Position numbers and translations under genes: made by a program. From TMP-86 sp046347195 (GTDB lineage: Bacteria; Pseudomonadota; Gammaproteobacteria; Steroidobacterales; Steroidobacteraceae): DNA of 64,000 nt. The stretch is from contig JAXMGQ010000014.1 of the NCBI GenBank assembly GCA_046347195.1, forward strand, positions 1-64,000, given 5' to 3'. Under the pieces are notes generated by a model. It worked only from the letters and a program-made list of their open reading frames with translations. It was not told the DNA's origin and did not search any database. Shown one piece after another: positions 35,964 to 44,432 of the stretch (within the stretch, counting starts at the first letter, position 1; each line of letters starts with the position of its first letter).

Positions 35964-36624
35964 GCGAAGCCGCCGCGTGCGCGTTGCGGACGAAGGCGCG
36001 CACCTTCTCGGGATCCTTGACGCCGCGCTGTCCCGCACGGTCCGTGCGGGTGAACGAGTCCACGGCCCACGGCCGCACCACCCCGATCGCCTCGGCGACG
36101 TTGTCGGGCGACAGTCCGCCGGCCAGCACCACCGGCACCGGAGACTCGGCGACGATGCGTGCGCTGATGTTCCAGTCGTGCGGCCGCCCGGTTGCTCCGG
36201 TGATCGGGTTGTTCGTTGCGCCGGAATCGAGAATCAGGTAGTCCGCGATCCTGGCACGCTCGCGCGCCACCTCGATGGCCCCGGGACCGTCGATCAGCAC
36301 GGCGAGCATCAGCTTGACCGCGCCGATGCGCGCGCGAATGCGCTCGACCGCCGGCACAGGCAGATCCCGGGCAGCCAGGTGCAGGATATGCGGACGCGTG
36401 AATTCGAGCATGCGTGCGATGCGCTCGACATCGGTGCCAAGGGAAAGGGCGATGGTGAGCGCCTGGCCCTCGACCGCCGCGAAGATCTCGCGCGCCTGCG
36501 CGCTGGTGCGGTCCTCGACCACCAGCCCGTCATTGTCCGTGACCACGCCGATCAGGTCGGCTCCCGCCCGTACCGTGTCGATCGCATCCGCCACGCTCGT
36601 CAACGCATAGATCTGGATCTTCAA
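35950..36624 (-). CDS. TrpF-like (phosphoribosylanthranilate isomerase family) protein lacking the catalytic Cys
   Basis: A 224-residue TIM-barrel protein resembling phosphoribosylanthranilate isomerase. Family elements kept are LILDSGAT (candidate acid Asp), GATGRPHDW (like GGTG..FDW), the phosphate-binding LAGGLSPDNV and the end block RGVKDPEKVRAFV. The opening family motif K-I-C-G-L-T reads IQIYALT, so the general-base Cys is replaced by Tyr6, and the SPR element is absent. It therefore probably binds a phosphoribosyl compound but is not an ordinary TrpF. It lies 3 nt downstream of the beta-RFAP-synthase-like gene, in one operon; no other tryptophan genes are near. Confidence 0.75.
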   Translation of the reverse strand: MKIQIYALTSVADAIDTVRAGADLIGVVTDNDGLVVEDRTSAQAREIFAAVEGQALTIALSLGTDVERIARMLEFTRPHILHLAARDLPVPAVERIRARIGAVKLMLAVLIDGPGAIEVARERARIADYLILDSGATNNPITGATGRPHDWNISARIVAESPVPVVLAGGLSPDNVAEAIGVVRPWAVDSFTRTDRAGQRGVKDPEKVRAFVRNAHAAASLTGT

Positions 36625-36627
36625 GAC

Positions 36628-37638
36628 TCACTCCCAGTTGCACGAACTGCCGCGTACCGCCGGCCGGGTCAGGATCACGCGGATGCCGCCCCGTGCGGCA
36701 CCGAATGCCTCGAGCGCGCGTGCGGTCGCCTGATTGGACTCGGGGCTGGCATCGGAAAAGCCGAACAGCGTCGGTCCCCAACTGCTCATCCCGATGCCGC
36801 GCAGGCCGAGCCTGCGCATCTCGGCGATGGTGGCGTGCACGACCTCGTTCTGGCGCTCGAGCTGCATGCGCTTCCAGCCGAGCTTCTGCATCGCCTCCAC
36901 GCCGCTGCTGAAGGATTCGAGATCCGCTTCCTTCACGGCCGGCAGCACCTTCAGCAGTGCCAGGCGTGCGGCCTGCGCCGCCTCGGGGCCGGGCATCGGG
37001 GCATGGGTGCGAAACAGCTCGCGCTCCTCCTCGCCGTGCGTGAGGCGACCGGCCTCCGGTATCGCCAGTATCACGTTCCACGACGCCGGCAGCAGCGAGT
37101 GAAACAGGATCGGCGCCGGCGGGAAGTCCGTCGAGGCGGACGAGGGCGCGAAGCCCGGCTTGCCGCCCGGCCCGCCGAAGCGATGACCGCCATCGCACAG
37201 GAAGCCTCCGAGGTCGAAGGACGCGCAGCCGATCCCGCTCGTGCCACCCCGCTGCGCGATGCAGGAGAGTTCGTGCGTCGTGAGCTTGAGGTCATAAAGC
37301 AGGTTGAATGCCTGCGCGAATGCGAGCGCGAGCTGCGTGCCCGAGCCCAGTCCCACGTGATCCGGGATGGTCTGCTCGACGAACACCTCGATGCCCTCGA
37401 TGTCGTAGCGCTCGCGCAGTGACGCGCTCACACTCTCGAACTTGCGCCGGATCGAGGCGGGCAGCTCCGTGGCTCCGCTTGCCGACAGGGTCGGCGCACG
37501 CCGGGCGCGAATTTCCACGCACGGGTTCTCGAGAGCGAGGCCCAAGCCTCCCTCGATGCGTCCGATCTCACCATTCATGTCGATGAGGCCGAAGGACAGA
37601 CGGCTGGTCGTGCGGATCCTGAGGGTCTTCTCTGTCAT
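36628..37638 (-). CDS. Beta-ribofuranosylaminobenzene 5'-phosphate synthase-like protein (GHMP superfamily)
   Basis: A 336-residue protein of the beta-RFAP synthase (MptG) family: RIRTTSRLSFGLIDMNGEIG at the start, the GHMP phosphate loop IPDHVGLGSGTQ (91-102), AQRGGTSGIGCASFDLGG and GMSSWGPTLFGF. Known members join 4-hydroxybenzoate or p-aminobenzoate to PRPP with loss of CO2, the first committed step to tetrahydromethanopterin in methanogens and methylotrophs. No other methanopterin genes are seen in the window. Start at 37638 chosen by homology, with GAGG upstream; a longer frame to 37695 exists. Followed directly by the TrpF-like gene. Confidence 0.8.
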   Translation of the reverse strand: MTEKTLRIRTTSRLSFGLIDMNGEIGRIEGGLGLALENPCVEIRARRAPTLSASGATELPASIRRKFESVSASLRERYDIEGIEVFVEQTIPDHVGLGSGTQLALAFAQAFNLLYDLKLTTHELSCIAQRGGTSGIGCASFDLGGFLCDGGHRFGGPGGKPGFAPSSASTDFPPAPILFHSLLPASWNVILAIPEAGRLTHGEEERELFRTHAPMPGPEAAQAARLALLKVLPAVKEADLESFSSGVEAMQKLGWKRMQLERQNEVVHATIAEMRRLGLRGIGMSSWGPTLFGFSDASPESNQATARALEAFGAARGGIRVILTRPAVRGSSCNWE

Positions 37639-37704
37639 GTGCGGGCCTCGGCTTCCCCGCACGTATTGGAGGGCAGCAGGCCGCCGGTGCGCCAATAGAA
37701 AGTG

Positions 37705-37730
37705 ATAGCCGACCCATGAGCGTCGGCTAT
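37705..37730 (-). terminator. Hairpin terminator after parB
   Basis: Perfect 9-bp inverted repeat ATAGCCGAC / GTCGGCTAT with an 8-nt loop, 11 bp after the parB stop. On the minus strand it is followed by CACTTTCTATT, a modest T-rich tract. It would separate the pssA-to-parB transcription unit from the beta-RFAP-synthase-like operon further along the same strand. Confidence 0.55.
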
Positions 37731-37740
37731 GGCATGCCGC

Positions 37741-38574
37741 TCAGTTCGCGAGCGTGCCCAGTTTCTCCAGCACCGCGTCCCGCGCCCCGGAGTCCTCGAA
37801 TTCGATCACGATCTTTCCCGTTCCATCGGACCGCTGATGAAGCTGCGCATGCAATCCCTGCCCCAGCGATATCTGGCTGACCTCCGCGGACTGACCCATC
37901 GCCCGTCCCGAGCCGGCCCGCGCCGCCTTGCGCACTTCCACTTCCGTCTGGCGCACGCTCCATTGGCCGGTGTCGATGAGCTTCGCCAGCCGCTCCCGTT
38001 CCGCGGGCTCCTCGACGCCGAGCAGGGCGCGCGCATGTCCCATGCTGATCCTGCCGCTGTCCATCATGGCCGCCACCGCCGGGGGAAGCTCCAGGAGACG
38101 CAGCAGATTGCTGACGGCCGCCCGCGAGCGCCCGATGGCCCGCGCCACCTCCTCGTGGGTGAGCCCGAAGCCCGCGATCAGGCGCTCCAGGGTGCGCGCC
38201 TCGTCCAGCGCGCCGAGCTCTTCGCGCTGGATGTTCTCGATCAACGAGACCGCGAGGGCCTCCTGATCGGTGAACTCCCGGATGATCGCCGGTACGCGCA
38301 GCAGGCCCACCCGCCGCGCCGCCTGGAAGCGCCGCTCGCCGGCCACGACCTCGAACTGATGAGGCAACCCCGGCACCGGCCGGACGATCAGCGGCTGGAT
38401 GATGCCCGTCGCCCGCACGGAGGCGACCAGCTCGTCGAGCAGCTCGGGTCGGGATTCGCCACGCGAAGACTCCCGCGTGGCGCGAATCGCCGCGAGCGGG
38501 ATGGTTCCCACGCTGTGACGATAGGTGTGTGGCCGCGCCTCCAGGAACTCCTGCAGCGCCGTGATGCCGGTCAT
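37741..38574 (-). CDS. parB: ParB/Spo0J-family DNA-binding protein
   Basis: A 277-residue ParB-family protein. The N-terminal ParB/Srx domain has the CTP-binding GERRFQAARRVG (79-90) and LIENIQREELGALDEA; a helix-turn-helix follows (LTHEEVARAIGRSRAAVSNLLRL, about 130-152), then a dimerisation tail. The ATG at 38574 has AGGGG 7 nt before it. Chromosomal parB normally sits beside parA and gidAB; here no parA is present and the neighbours are rimI and a uracil-DNA glycosylase, so this may be an orphan or the chromosomal copy displaced from parA. Confidence 0.85.
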   Translation of the reverse strand: MTGITALQEFLEARPHTYRHSVGTIPLAAIRATRESSRGESRPELLDELVASVRATGIIQPLIVRPVPGLPHQFEVVAGERRFQAARRVGLLRVPAIIREFTDQEALAVSLIENIQREELGALDEARTLERLIAGFGLTHEEVARAIGRSRAAVSNLLRLLELPPAVAAMMDSGRISMGHARALLGVEEPAERERLAKLIDTGQWSVRQTEVEVRKAARAGSGRAMGQSAEVSQISLGQGLHAQLHQRSDGTGKIVIEFEDSGARDAVLEKLGTLAN

Positions 38575-38587
38575 GTTTGCGCCCCTG

Positions 38588-39067
38588 CTAAGGTCCAAGC
38601 ACCCTCCTCAACACCGAAGCGTCCTCGCGCCCCACCAGGGCCTGATAATACCCGCGGCGCACGCCCACGGGCTCGAATCCCATCGACTGGTACAGGCGGA
38701 TGGCGGCGCTGTTCGAGGGCCGCACCTCGAGGAAGGCTTCGGACATGCCAGCCGCGCGCGCGCGTTCCAGCAGGAACAGCAGGATCCTGCGCCCGAAACC
38801 CCGGCACTGGTACTCGGCGCGCACGCAGACGTTGAGGATATGCGCTTCGCCCCCGCCCATCGAGAGAATGCCGTAACCGGCAACATCACCGCCGATGTCG
38901 AGCACCCGGCAGGTGTAGCCGACGCGCAGGCAATCGCGGAAGATCCCTTCCGTCCAGGGAAACTGGTAGGCCTGTTGCTCCACGGCCAGCACGTAGGGCA
39001 CGTCGGATTCCAGCATGGGCCGGATCTCCGCCGTGGCCGGACGCACTTCAGGAGGAGCCGCTGCCAC
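38588..39067 (-). CDS. rimI: Ribosomal protein S18 alanine N-acetyltransferase
   Basis: A 159-residue GNAT acetyltransferase matching RimI: FPWTEGIFRDCL, ILNVCVRAEYQCRGFGRRILLFLLERA (acetyl-CoA loop R-G-x-G-x) and EVRPSNSAAIRLYQSMGFEPVG. It acetylates the N-terminal Ala of ribosomal protein S18. Start is a GTG at 39067, overlapping the end of the upstream glycosylase gene by 20 nt. parB follows after 13 nt, so pssA, glycosylase, rimI and parB look like one operon. Confidence 0.88.
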   Translation of the reverse strand: MAAAPPEVRPATAEIRPMLESDVPYVLAVEQQAYQFPWTEGIFRDCLRVGYTCRVLDIGGDVAGYGILSMGGGEAHILNVCVRAEYQCRGFGRRILLFLLERARAAGMSEAFLEVRPSNSAAIRLYQSMGFEPVGVRRGYYQALVGREDASVLRRVLGP

Positions 39068-39833
39068 CTTCCAACACCTTCTGAGCCAGTTTCAGATCCT
39101 CCCAAGCTTTGCGCTTTTCCCCCGGCGAGCGCAACAGGTATGCCGGGTGGTAGGTGATGATCAAGGGCAGGCCGGCAGGGCCGAATCGATGCACGACCTG
39201 ACGTAATTTTCCCAGACTCTGGTCGGTTCCGAGCAGATTCTGGGCCGCGATCCTTCCTACGGCCAGCAGGATCTTCGGCTGCACGAGCTCGATCTGGCGA
39301 TGCAGGAAGCCGGCGCAGCTGCGCGCTTCCTCAGGTCTGGGATCCCGGTTGTTCGGCGGCCGGCACTTCAGGATGTTGGCGATGAACACCTGCTCACGGG
39401 CGAGCCCCAGGGCCCGCAACATGGTGTTGAGAAGCTGGCCGGCGCGCCCCACGAATGGTTCGCCCCGGCGGTCTTCCTCGGCACCGGGGGCCTCGCCGAT
39501 GATCATCCAGCGGGCGCTGGCGGCGCCCACACCAAACACGGTCTGGGTTCGCGTGGCCGCCAGCCCGCAGGCCGTGCAGGCCGCCACGCGCTGGCGCAGC
39601 TCTTCCCAGCCCAACACCGCCAGTTCCGGTGGAACCTCCAGGGGCACGCAGATTCCCTTGCGGGAGGTTGCCGGGGCGCGGAAGTCCCCAGGCAACGGTG
39701 CGGGCGTATCGGCGGGCCCGATGCCCTCGCGCCCGCCGAGGGCATCAGGCTCAAGGGTCGATCCGCCGCCCCGCAGCCGCCATCCCTGGATGCCGAGGCT
39801 TTGCAGGTACGCCTGGCGGCGCGCCGTGCTCAT
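39048..39833 (-). CDS. Uracil-DNA glycosylase, family 4 (Fe-S)
   Basis: A 261-residue family-4 uracil-DNA glycosylase, which removes uracil from DNA in base-excision repair. The four [4Fe-4S] cysteines are Cys86 and Cys89 (CTACG), Cys157 and Cys173; motif A is GEAPGAEED (113-121) and motif B is HPAYLLR (229-235). Residues 1-70 are a poorly conserved, Pro/Gly-rich N-terminal extension often seen in proteobacterial members. Start at 39833 overlaps the pssA stop by 4 nt and rimI follows with overlap. Confidence 0.9.
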   Translation of the reverse strand: MSTARRQAYLQSLGIQGWRLRGGGSTLEPDALGGREGIGPADTPAPLPGDFRAPATSRKGICVPLEVPPELAVLGWEELRQRVAACTACGLAATRTQTVFGVGAASARWMIIGEAPGAEEDRRGEPFVGRAGQLLNTMLRALGLAREQVFIANILKCRPPNNRDPRPEEARSCAGFLHRQIELVQPKILLAVGRIAAQNLLGTDQSLGKLRQVVHRFGPAGLPLIITYHPAYLLRSPGEKRKAWEDLKLAQKVLEGGSGSS

Positions 39834-40606
39834 GCCGGGGCAGCACCCCCGCGGCCGCGTCGCCGGATCCTGCGATACAGCCACAGCGCGGGTCCGGACA
39901 GTGCATACGTGCCGAACAGGGTGAGCAGCGCCACGGGGGGATGCGTGGCGATGATCGCAAAGGCCACGGGCACGAGGATGATGTAGGCAAACTTCACGCG
40001 TGCGCCGGCATCCACCTTCTTGAAGCTGTTGAAGGAGAACCTGCTGACCATCAGCGCGCCCGCGATCGCGGTCACGAGGAAGGCGACGACCAGTTCTGGC
40101 AGTCCGACGCTCGTCTCCGCCTGGCTCACGAGCCAGATGAACGCGGCGACGATGGCGGCGGCCGAAGGGCTCGGCAACCCTTCGAAGTAGTTCTTGTCCT
40201 GCACCGCGCTGCGGGAGTTGAATCGCGCCAGGCGCAAGCCCGCGGCCGCGGCGTAGAAGAAGCACGCCAGCCAGCCGAAACGCCGCCACAAGGGCCCATA
40301 CTCGGTGATGCGTGCCACACCCCACTGGTAGGTGACGATGGCCGGCGCAAGTCCGAAGGACACCATGTCGGAGAGGCTGTCGTACTCCTTGCCGAAGGGA
40401 CTCTCGGTGTGCGTCCAGCGGGCGACGCGGCCGTCGAGTCCGTCGAACACCATGGCGACGAACACGGCGATGGCGGCCTTTTCGAACTGATACTCGATGG
40501 CCGCGACCATCGCGTAGAAGCCGGAGAACATGGCGGCGGAGGTCAGCAGGTTGGGCAACCAGTAGACCCCGCGCGGGCGGCTCTCTCTATCCTCTGCCTC
40601 GTTCAT
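39830..40606 (-). CDS. pssA: CDP-diacylglycerol-serine O-phosphatidyltransferase
   Basis: A 258-residue integral membrane enzyme making phosphatidylserine, the precursor of phosphatidylethanolamine. The CDP-alcohol phosphotransferase motif is complete: Asp55, Asp58-Gly59, Ala62-Arg63, Gly72, Asp76 and Asp80. Opening GVYWLPNLLTSAAMFSGFYA and later VKFAYIILVPV are typical of the PssA subtype with 6-8 membrane helices. Start at 40606; the longer frame to 40630 is less likely. First gene of the pssA-glycosylase-rimI-parB unit, divergent from proS. Confidence 0.9.
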   Translation of the reverse strand: MNEAEDRESRPRGVYWLPNLLTSAAMFSGFYAMVAAIEYQFEKAAIAVFVAMVFDGLDGRVARWTHTESPFGKEYDSLSDMVSFGLAPAIVTYQWGVARITEYGPLWRRFGWLACFFYAAAAGLRLARFNSRSAVQDKNYFEGLPSPSAAAIVAAFIWLVSQAETSVGLPELVVAFLVTAIAGALMVSRFSFNSFKKVDAGARVKFAYIILVPVAFAIIATHPPVALLTLFGTYALSGPALWLYRRIRRRGRGGAAPA

Positions 40607-40636
40607 GCGCCGACCATGATAGCAGGGCACCTCATG

Positions 40637-40642
40637 TAAGAT
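40637..40642 (+). promoter_or_regulatory. Putative -10 box of proS
   Basis: TAAGAT ends 8 nt before the proS ATG, with no Shine-Dalgarno. The surrounding TCATGTAAGATA closely resembles TCATGTAAAATA at 46718-46729 before purM. It lies in the 44-bp divergent spacer with pssA. Confidence 0.45.
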
Positions 40643-40650
40643 AGCGGCCC

Positions 40651-42363
40651 ATGCGATTCAGCCAGTACCCCATCGCCTCCCTCAAGGAAGTGCCCGCCGA
40701 CGCCGAAGTCGTCAGCCATCAACTCATGCTTCGCGCGGGGCTCATCCGCCGCCTCGCCGCCGGCATCTACACCTGGATGCCCCTGGGCCTTCGCGTGCTG
40801 CGCAAGGTCGAGACCATCGTCCGCGAGGAAATGGACCGCGCCGGCGCGCTGGAACTCTCCATGCCCACCATCCAGCCCGCCGAGCTGTGGAGCGAGTCCG
40901 GCCGGCTGTCCGCCTACGGGCCGGAACTGCTGCGCCTGAAGGACCGGCACGATCGCCCCTTCGTGTACGGTCCCACGCACGAGGAAGTCATCACCGACAT
41001 CGCGCGGCGCGAGCTGCGCAGCTACAAGCAATTGCCGGTGAACTTCTACCAGATCCAGAGCAAGTTCCGCGACGAGATCCGCCCGCGATTCGGCGTGATG
41101 CGCGCGCGCGAGTTCCTGATGAAGGATGCCTACTCCTTCCATCTCGACGAGGCGGGACTGGCCGAAGGCTACCGGCTGATGTACGAGGCGTACACGCGCA
41201 TCTTCACGCGCCTGCAGCTCACCTTCCGGGCGGTGCAGGCCGATGCCGGCAGCATCGGCGGCAGCATCACGCATGAGTTCCACGTGCTCGCCGATTCCGG
41301 CGAGGACGCCATCGCCTTCTCCGACGCAGGCGATTACGCCGCCAACGTGGAGCTCGCTCCGGTGGTGCTGCGCGAACCCAACCGGCCGGCGCCGGGCCAG
41401 GCGCTCGCGAAGGTGCACACGCCGGCGGCGAAGACCATCGCCGACGTTGCGGCCATGCTGAAGGTGGAACCCACGCAGTGCCTGAAGACCCTGCTGGTCG
41501 ATGGCAGCGATGGCGGTGTCGTGGCGCTGATCCTGCGCGGAGACCACGAGCTCAATGCCGTCAAGGCGCAGAAGCTTCCGGGCATCGCCGACCCGCTGAA
41601 GATGGCCTCCGCCGAGCGCGTCCGGCAGGCCAGCGGCAGCGAGCCCGGCTCGATCGGTCCCGTGGGCTTCAAGGGCCGGGTGCTCGTCGACCAGGCGGCC
41701 GCCCAGGTGGCGGACTTCGTCTGCGGCGCCAACGACAAGGATTACCACCTCACCGGCGTCAACTGGGGCCGTGACCTGCCCGAGCCGCAGGTCGCCGACC
41801 TGCGCAACGTGGTGGCGGGCGACCCGAGCCCGGATGGCGCGGGATCCTTGCGCATCGCGCGCGGCATCGAGGTGGGCCACGTGTTCCAGCTCGGACGCAA
41901 GTACAGCCACTCGATGCAGGCGACCGTGCTCGATGAACAGAGCCGTCCCGTCGAGATGTTCATGGGCTGCTATGGCATCGGCATCACGCGCATCGTGGCG
42001 GCGGCCATCGAGCAGAACAACGACGCCGCCGGCATCATCTGGCCCGATGCCATCGCTCCCTTCCAGGTGGTGCTCGTGCCCATGAACTACCAGAAATCGG
42101 CGCAGGTCCGCGAGGTCGCCGACCGGCTGTACACGGACCTGTGGGCGGCCGGCATCGAGGTCCTGCTCGATGACCGTGACGTGCGTCCGGGCGTGAAGTT
42201 CGCGGACGCGGAATTATTGGGCATCCCCCACCGGGTGGTGGTGGGCGAGCGGGGCCTCGCGGGCGGCCAGCTCGAGTATCGTCATCGCCGCGCCAGCGAA
42301 TCCTCCGACCTGCCGCTGGCCGAGGCCGTGCAGTCGCTGCGCGCAAAGCTCGGAGCCCGCTGA
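40651..42363 (+). CDS. proS: Prolyl-tRNA synthetase
   Basis: A 570-residue bacterial-type class II prolyl-tRNA synthetase with an editing insertion (about residues 225-405) between motifs 2 and 3. Landmarks are MRFSQYPIASLKEVPADAEV at the start, FYQIQSKFRDEIRPRFGVMR (motif 2), FMGCYGIGITRIVAAAIEQ (motif 3) and GVKFADAELLGIP in the anticodon domain. It charges tRNA-Pro and clears mischarged Ala-tRNA. Divergent from pssA; a lytic transglycosylase gene follows 15 nt later. Confidence 0.95.
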   Translation: MRFSQYPIASLKEVPADAEVVSHQLMLRAGLIRRLAAGIYTWMPLGLRVLRKVETIVREEMDRAGALELSMPTIQPAELWSESGRLSAYGPELLRLKDRHDRPFVYGPTHEEVITDIARRELRSYKQLPVNFYQIQSKFRDEIRPRFGVMRAREFLMKDAYSFHLDEAGLAEGYRLMYEAYTRIFTRLQLTFRAVQADAGSIGGSITHEFHVLADSGEDAIAFSDAGDYAANVELAPVVLREPNRPAPGQALAKVHTPAAKTIADVAAMLKVEPTQCLKTLLVDGSDGGVVALILRGDHELNAVKAQKLPGIADPLKMASAERVRQASGSEPGSIGPVGFKGRVLVDQAAAQVADFVCGANDKDYHLTGVNWGRDLPEPQVADLRNVVAGDPSPDGAGSLRIARGIEVGHVFQLGRKYSHSMQATVLDEQSRPVEMFMGCYGIGITRIVAAAIEQNNDAAGIIWPDAIAPFQVVLVPMNYQKSAQVREVADRLYTDLWAAGIEVLLDDRDVRPGVKFADAELLGIPHRVVVGERGLAGGQLEYRHRRASESSDLPLAEAVQSLRAKLGAR

Positions 42364-42378
42364 AGCGCCGGAGGCCGC

Positions 42379-42981
42379 TTGAGCCACGACAAGGTCCGCG
42401 TCCATCGCCTGCCGCTCCTGGCATGCCTGCTCGGCGCCGTCGCATTGCTGGCCGGCGTTCGCGTCCCGGCGGCCGAAGCGCAGCACGAGCTCGAGCTCAA
42501 GGGACTGCTGCAGAAGGTCATCGACGAGGCGGACTGCTTCACGGACAAATACGAAGCCATCGTCTGGTACAAGGTGATGGAACCCCGGCTGCAGCGCTTC
42601 GTGCCCTCGCACGCGCGCCGCATCGAGATCCTGGACCGGGTCTGGTGCGAGGCACGTCGCGATGCGAAGGTGCACCTGCCCCCGGACCTCGTGATGGCGC
42701 TGATCGAAGTGGAGAGCCGCTTCGACCCGTGGGCGGTATCCCACGCCGGCGCCGTCGGGCTGATGCAGGTCATGCCGTTCTGGCCGCGCCAGCTCGGTGT
42801 GCAGAACCAGCTCGTGCGCATCGCCCCCAACATCCGCATGGGCTGCGAGATCCTGCGCTACTACCTGCGGGTCGAGCGCGGCGACACGGTCCGTGCGCTG
42901 GCGCGCTACAACGGGAGCCTCGGCCGCAACACGTATCCGGCGCTGGTGATGTCGCGCTGGCAGCACGCCTGGCGCTTCTGA
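42379..42981 (+). CDS. Lytic transglycosylase (SLT domain)
   Basis: A 200-residue exported protein with a signal peptide (about 1-34) and an SLT/GH23 domain. The catalytic Glu is Glu112 in ALIEVESRFDPWAVS, followed by GAVGLMQVMPFWPRQLG, NIRMGCEILRYYL and ALARYNGSLGRNTYP. Such enzymes cleave peptidoglycan to 1,6-anhydromuropeptides. Start is a TTG with GGAGG directly upstream; the gene is probably co-transcribed with proS. It converges on the DUF4398 gene. Confidence 0.87.
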   Translation: MSHDKVRVHRLPLLACLLGAVALLAGVRVPAAEAQHELELKGLLQKVIDEADCFTDKYEAIVWYKVMEPRLQRFVPSHARRIEILDRVWCEARRDAKVHLPPDLVMALIEVESRFDPWAVSHAGAVGLMQVMPFWPRQLGVQNQLVRIAPNIRMGCEILRYYLRVERGDTVRALARYNGSLGRNTYPALVMSRWQHAWRF

Positions 42982-43000
42982 TCCGGCGGCCGGGCGGTTC

Positions 43001-43291
43001 TCAGTGCTGGCCGGCGGCCGTGTTCTGCGCGTTGGCGAGCGCCGCGGAAGCGCGCCGCTTGGCTTCGAGCGCCGCCAGCCGCGCACGCGTGTAATGCTCG
43101 AGCTGCAGGTCCTGTTCCGCCTTCTGGATGGCGGCCTGTGCGGCGTTGAGATCAACCGGCGCATGCTCCGCCGCCCCGGCGGCCCGCGCCGCCGCGATGG
43201 CCTGGCGCGCATCGCTCATTTCCTGCACCGGCGCGCCCTTGCAGCCCACTAACGGGGAGAGGCAGGCGAGCAACATGAGGCGCTTCCACAT
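43001..43291 (-). CDS. Small DUF4398-type lipoprotein
   Basis: A 96-residue protein with a lipoprotein signal ending in the lipobox LVGC, followed by an Ala-rich helical body (EMSDARQAIAAARAAGA) typical of DUF4398. I chose the ATG at 43291 over a TTG at 43312. Family members are periplasmic helical proteins of unknown function, sometimes near OmpA-like genes. Monocistronic; divergent from wrbA. Confidence 0.72.
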   Translation of the reverse strand: MWKRLMLLACLSPLVGCKGAPVQEMSDARQAIAAARAAGAAEHAPVDLNAAQAAIQKAEQDLQLEHYTRARLAALEAKRRASAALANAQNTAAGQH

Positions 43292-43431
43292 GGTCTGCGC
43301 GGACACTAACAACAGGGCGAAAGGCCGTCAAACGCGGAAATCACGCTAGAATGGCGTCCGCACGAGGCGCAGGCGTTGCGCGCGCGCGTCAGGTTCCCAA
43401 TGCCTCCGGATTTTTCACGAGCGGGACGCCC

Positions 43432-44043
43432 ATGTCCGAGATCCTCGTTCTGTATTATTCCCGCCATGGCAGCACGGCGGAACTTGCCCGCCAGGTGTGC
43501 CGCGGGGTCGAATCCGTGACCGGCATGACCGCCCGCCTGCGCACCGTCCCGGCGGTCACCGCCACCACCGAAGTCCGGGAGCCGGCTGTTCCCGCGCAAG
43601 GTCCGCCCTACGCCAGCCATGAGGATCTCGACGCCTGCTCGGGCCTGGTGCTGGGCAGCCCGACACGATTCGGCAACATGGCCGCGCCGCTCAAGTACTT
43701 CCTCGATGGCACCGCGAGCCTGTGGATGTCCTCGGCGCTCGCGGGAAAACCCGCCGGCGTGTTCACCTCCACCCAGACCCTGCATGGCGGCCAGGAATCC
43801 ACCCTGCTCACCATGATGCTGCCGCTGCTCCATCACGGCATGTACCTGGTCGGCCTGCCCTTCAGCGAACCGGCACTCTCCGCCACCACGCATGGCGGCA
43901 CTCCCTATGGCGCCAGCCACGTGGCGGGAACCACCGGGGCCGGGCGGCTGGAGCCTGCCGAGGCGGAGCTGGCGCGCGCGCTGGGTGCGCGCGTGGCGGC
44001 ACTCGCAGCGCGGCTCGGTTCGAGCCGCTCCCCGCAGACATGA
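43432..44043 (+). CDS. wrbA: NAD(P)H:quinone oxidoreductase WrbA
   Basis: A 203-residue flavodoxin-like protein. The FMN phosphate loop is YYSRHGSTAELA at the N-terminus; LVLGSPTRFGNMAAPLKYFLDG and VFTSTQTLHGGQESTLLTMM complete the WrbA pattern. It reduces quinones by two electrons and protects from oxidative stress. Start at 43432 by homology; a possible -10 (TAGAAT) lies at 43347-43352, giving a leader of about 70 nt. The stop overlaps the DUF2069 gene by 4 nt. Confidence 0.9.
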   Translation: MSEILVLYYSRHGSTAELARQVCRGVESVTGMTARLRTVPAVTATTEVREPAVPAQGPPYASHEDLDACSGLVLGSPTRFGNMAAPLKYFLDGTASLWMSSALAGKPAGVFTSTQTLHGGQESTLLTMMLPLLHHGMYLVGLPFSEPALSATTHGGTPYGASHVAGTTGAGRLEPAEAELARALGARVAALAARLGSSRSPQT

Positions 44044-44405
44044 CCCCCTCGCGCGCGCGCGCGACCTGCATCATCCTGTGGGCCCTGCTGTGCCTGAGCC
44101 TTCTCGGCTGGTACCTCGCGGGTTATCCCGGCTGGCTGTGCCTGCTCGCCACGCTGCCGCTGCTCGCACCCCTGAACGGACTCATCCGCGGGCATCGCTA
44201 CACCTTCGCGTGGGCCAGCCTGTTCACCATTCCTTACCTCGCGTTCGCCCTCACCGAGATGCTCGCGAACCCGGCGGCCAGGCGGGTCGCGGCCGTGACC
44301 TTGATGCTGGTGTTCGCGTGGTTCTGTTCGCTGGTGATCTACCTGCGCGTGTCGCGGGCCGCAACGCGCGGCGCAACCCCGGGCGCCCGGCCCGGCGCAA
44401 CTTGA
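44040..44405 (+). CDS. DUF2069 membrane protein
   Basis: A 121-residue protein with three to four membrane helices: residues about 10-30, 32-48, 55-75 and 85-103. The segment LLAPLNGLIRGHRYTFAWASLFTIPYL style pattern (central G-L-x-x-G-x-x-Y-T) is typical of DUF2069, which is generally found directly after wrbA in proteobacteria. Start overlaps the wrbA stop (ATGA). Function unknown. Confidence 0.8.
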   Translation: MTPSRARATCIILWALLCLSLLGWYLAGYPGWLCLLATLPLLAPLNGLIRGHRYTFAWASLFTIPYLAFALTEMLANPAARRVAAVTLMLVFAWFCSLVIYLRVSRAATRGATPGARPGAT

Positions 44406-44432
44406 GCGCGGTGCGCCCCCGCGCGCATCCCT

